Below, piece by piece: positions 5,636-5,909 of a stretch of DNA of 5,909 nucleotides (within the stretch, counting starts at the first letter, position 1; each line of letters starts with the position of its first letter). The DNA lies in NCBI GenBank assembly GCA_030151985.1, contig JASLDZ010000113.1, forward strand, positions 1 through 5,909. The letters run 5' to 3'. Position numbers and translations under genes: made by a program. Below the pieces are notes generated by a model that saw nothing but the letters and a program-made list of their open reading frames with translations, did no database searches and was not told where the DNA came from. The DNA is from Caulobacteraceae bacterium. GTDB taxonomy: Bacteria > Pseudomonadota > Alphaproteobacteria > Caulobacterales > Caulobacteraceae.

Positions 5636-5909
5636 TCACACCAGCCGTGACCTCTCCTTCGCCGCGGCGATGAAGCTGGTGAACAACGGATGCGGCGCGA
5701 AGGGGCGGCTCTTCAGCTCCGGGTGGAACTGCACGCCGACGAACCACGGGTGGTCGTCGCGCTCCACAATCTCGGGCAGCACGCCGTCCGGCGAGAGGCC
5801 GGTGAAGCGCAGTCCCGTCGCCTCGATCCGGTCGCGGTAGCCGATGTTCACCTCGTAGCGGTGGCGGTGGCGTTCGCTGATGTCGGTCGCGCCGTACATC
5901 TCCGACACC
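5636..5909 (-). CDS. pyrG: CTP synthase, C-terminal part of the glutaminase domain (partial, N-terminus beyond window end)
   Basis: CTP synthase makes CTP from UTP, ATP and glutamine, the last step of de novo pyrimidine nucleotide synthesis in the cytosol. Only the last 91 residues are in the window. They contain ISERHRHRYEVN, then GLSPDGVLPEIVE, DHPWFVGVQFHPELKSRPF and PHPLFTSFI, all typical of the class-I glutamine amidotransferase domain of PyrG. The histidine and glutamate of FHPE (codons 5723-5725 and 5717-5719) are two members of the Cys-His-Glu triad; the cysteine lies outside the window. The GTG at 5908 encodes an internal valine and is not the start. The protein ends in SRLV followed by TGA, a normal C-terminus, so the gene is intact as far as visible. 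Confidence 0.97.
   Translation of the reverse strand, partial: VSEMYGATDISERHRHRYEVNIGYRDRIEATGLRFTGLSPDGVLPEIVERDDHPWFVGVQFHPELKSRPFAPHPLFTSFIAAAKERSRLV

Noticed and set aside
5121..5747. Minus-strand frames of 208 and 121 codons downstream of and overlapping the end of pyrG
   Set aside because: They have Arg/Pro/Ala-rich composition and no recognisable motif, and the longer one overlaps pyrG in another frame.

Overview
The window looks like a high-GC alphaproteobacterial chromosome segment. The base composition is roughly 70% G+C by eye outside one region. The gene set pyrG, eno, ftsB-type and pdhA is a conserved alphaproteobacterial neighbourhood, familiar from Caulobacterales and Sphingomonadales. 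I favour a Caulobacteraceae-like organism, but genus-level assignment is not possible from the sequence alone. Nearly all genes read on the minus strand, so transcription runs from right to left.

Right to left: the C-terminal end of CTP synthase (pyrG, 5636-5909, cut by the window end); a gene-free GC-rich stretch of about 540 bp (5097-5635) with a 14-bp inverted repeat; an unrecognised exported protein of 158 aa in visibly AT-richer DNA (4620-5096); a non-coding block (about 4001-4565) made of two diverged, inverted copies of a modular repeat joined by a perfect 39-bp inverted repeat; a small single-pass membrane protein (3673-3900); ribosomal protein L32 (rpmF, 3387-3569); a secreted glycine-zipper protein (2930-3265) with a candidate stress-type promoter; enolase (eno, 1518-2795); an FtsB/DivIC-type division protein (839-1147); and the N-terminal two thirds of pyruvate dehydrogenase E1 alpha (pdhA, 1-671, cut by the window start). 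One gene reads the other way: a 68-aa secreted protein with twin CX9C motifs (1275-1481). It lies divergent from ftsB and convergent with eno, with a stem-loop between it and eno.

Enolase makes phosphoenolpyruvate and PdhA feeds pyruvate into acetyl-CoA, so the left half is a lower-glycolysis unit with a division gene inside it. An intrinsic terminator after ftsB suggests that pdhA has its own promoter. The stretch between pyrG and eno is accessory in character. The most interesting material is non-coding: the inverted modular repeat block, and a related REP-like palindrome in the eno leader that contains the eno ribosome-binding site and could mask it. No tRNA, rRNA, CRISPR array or transposase was found.
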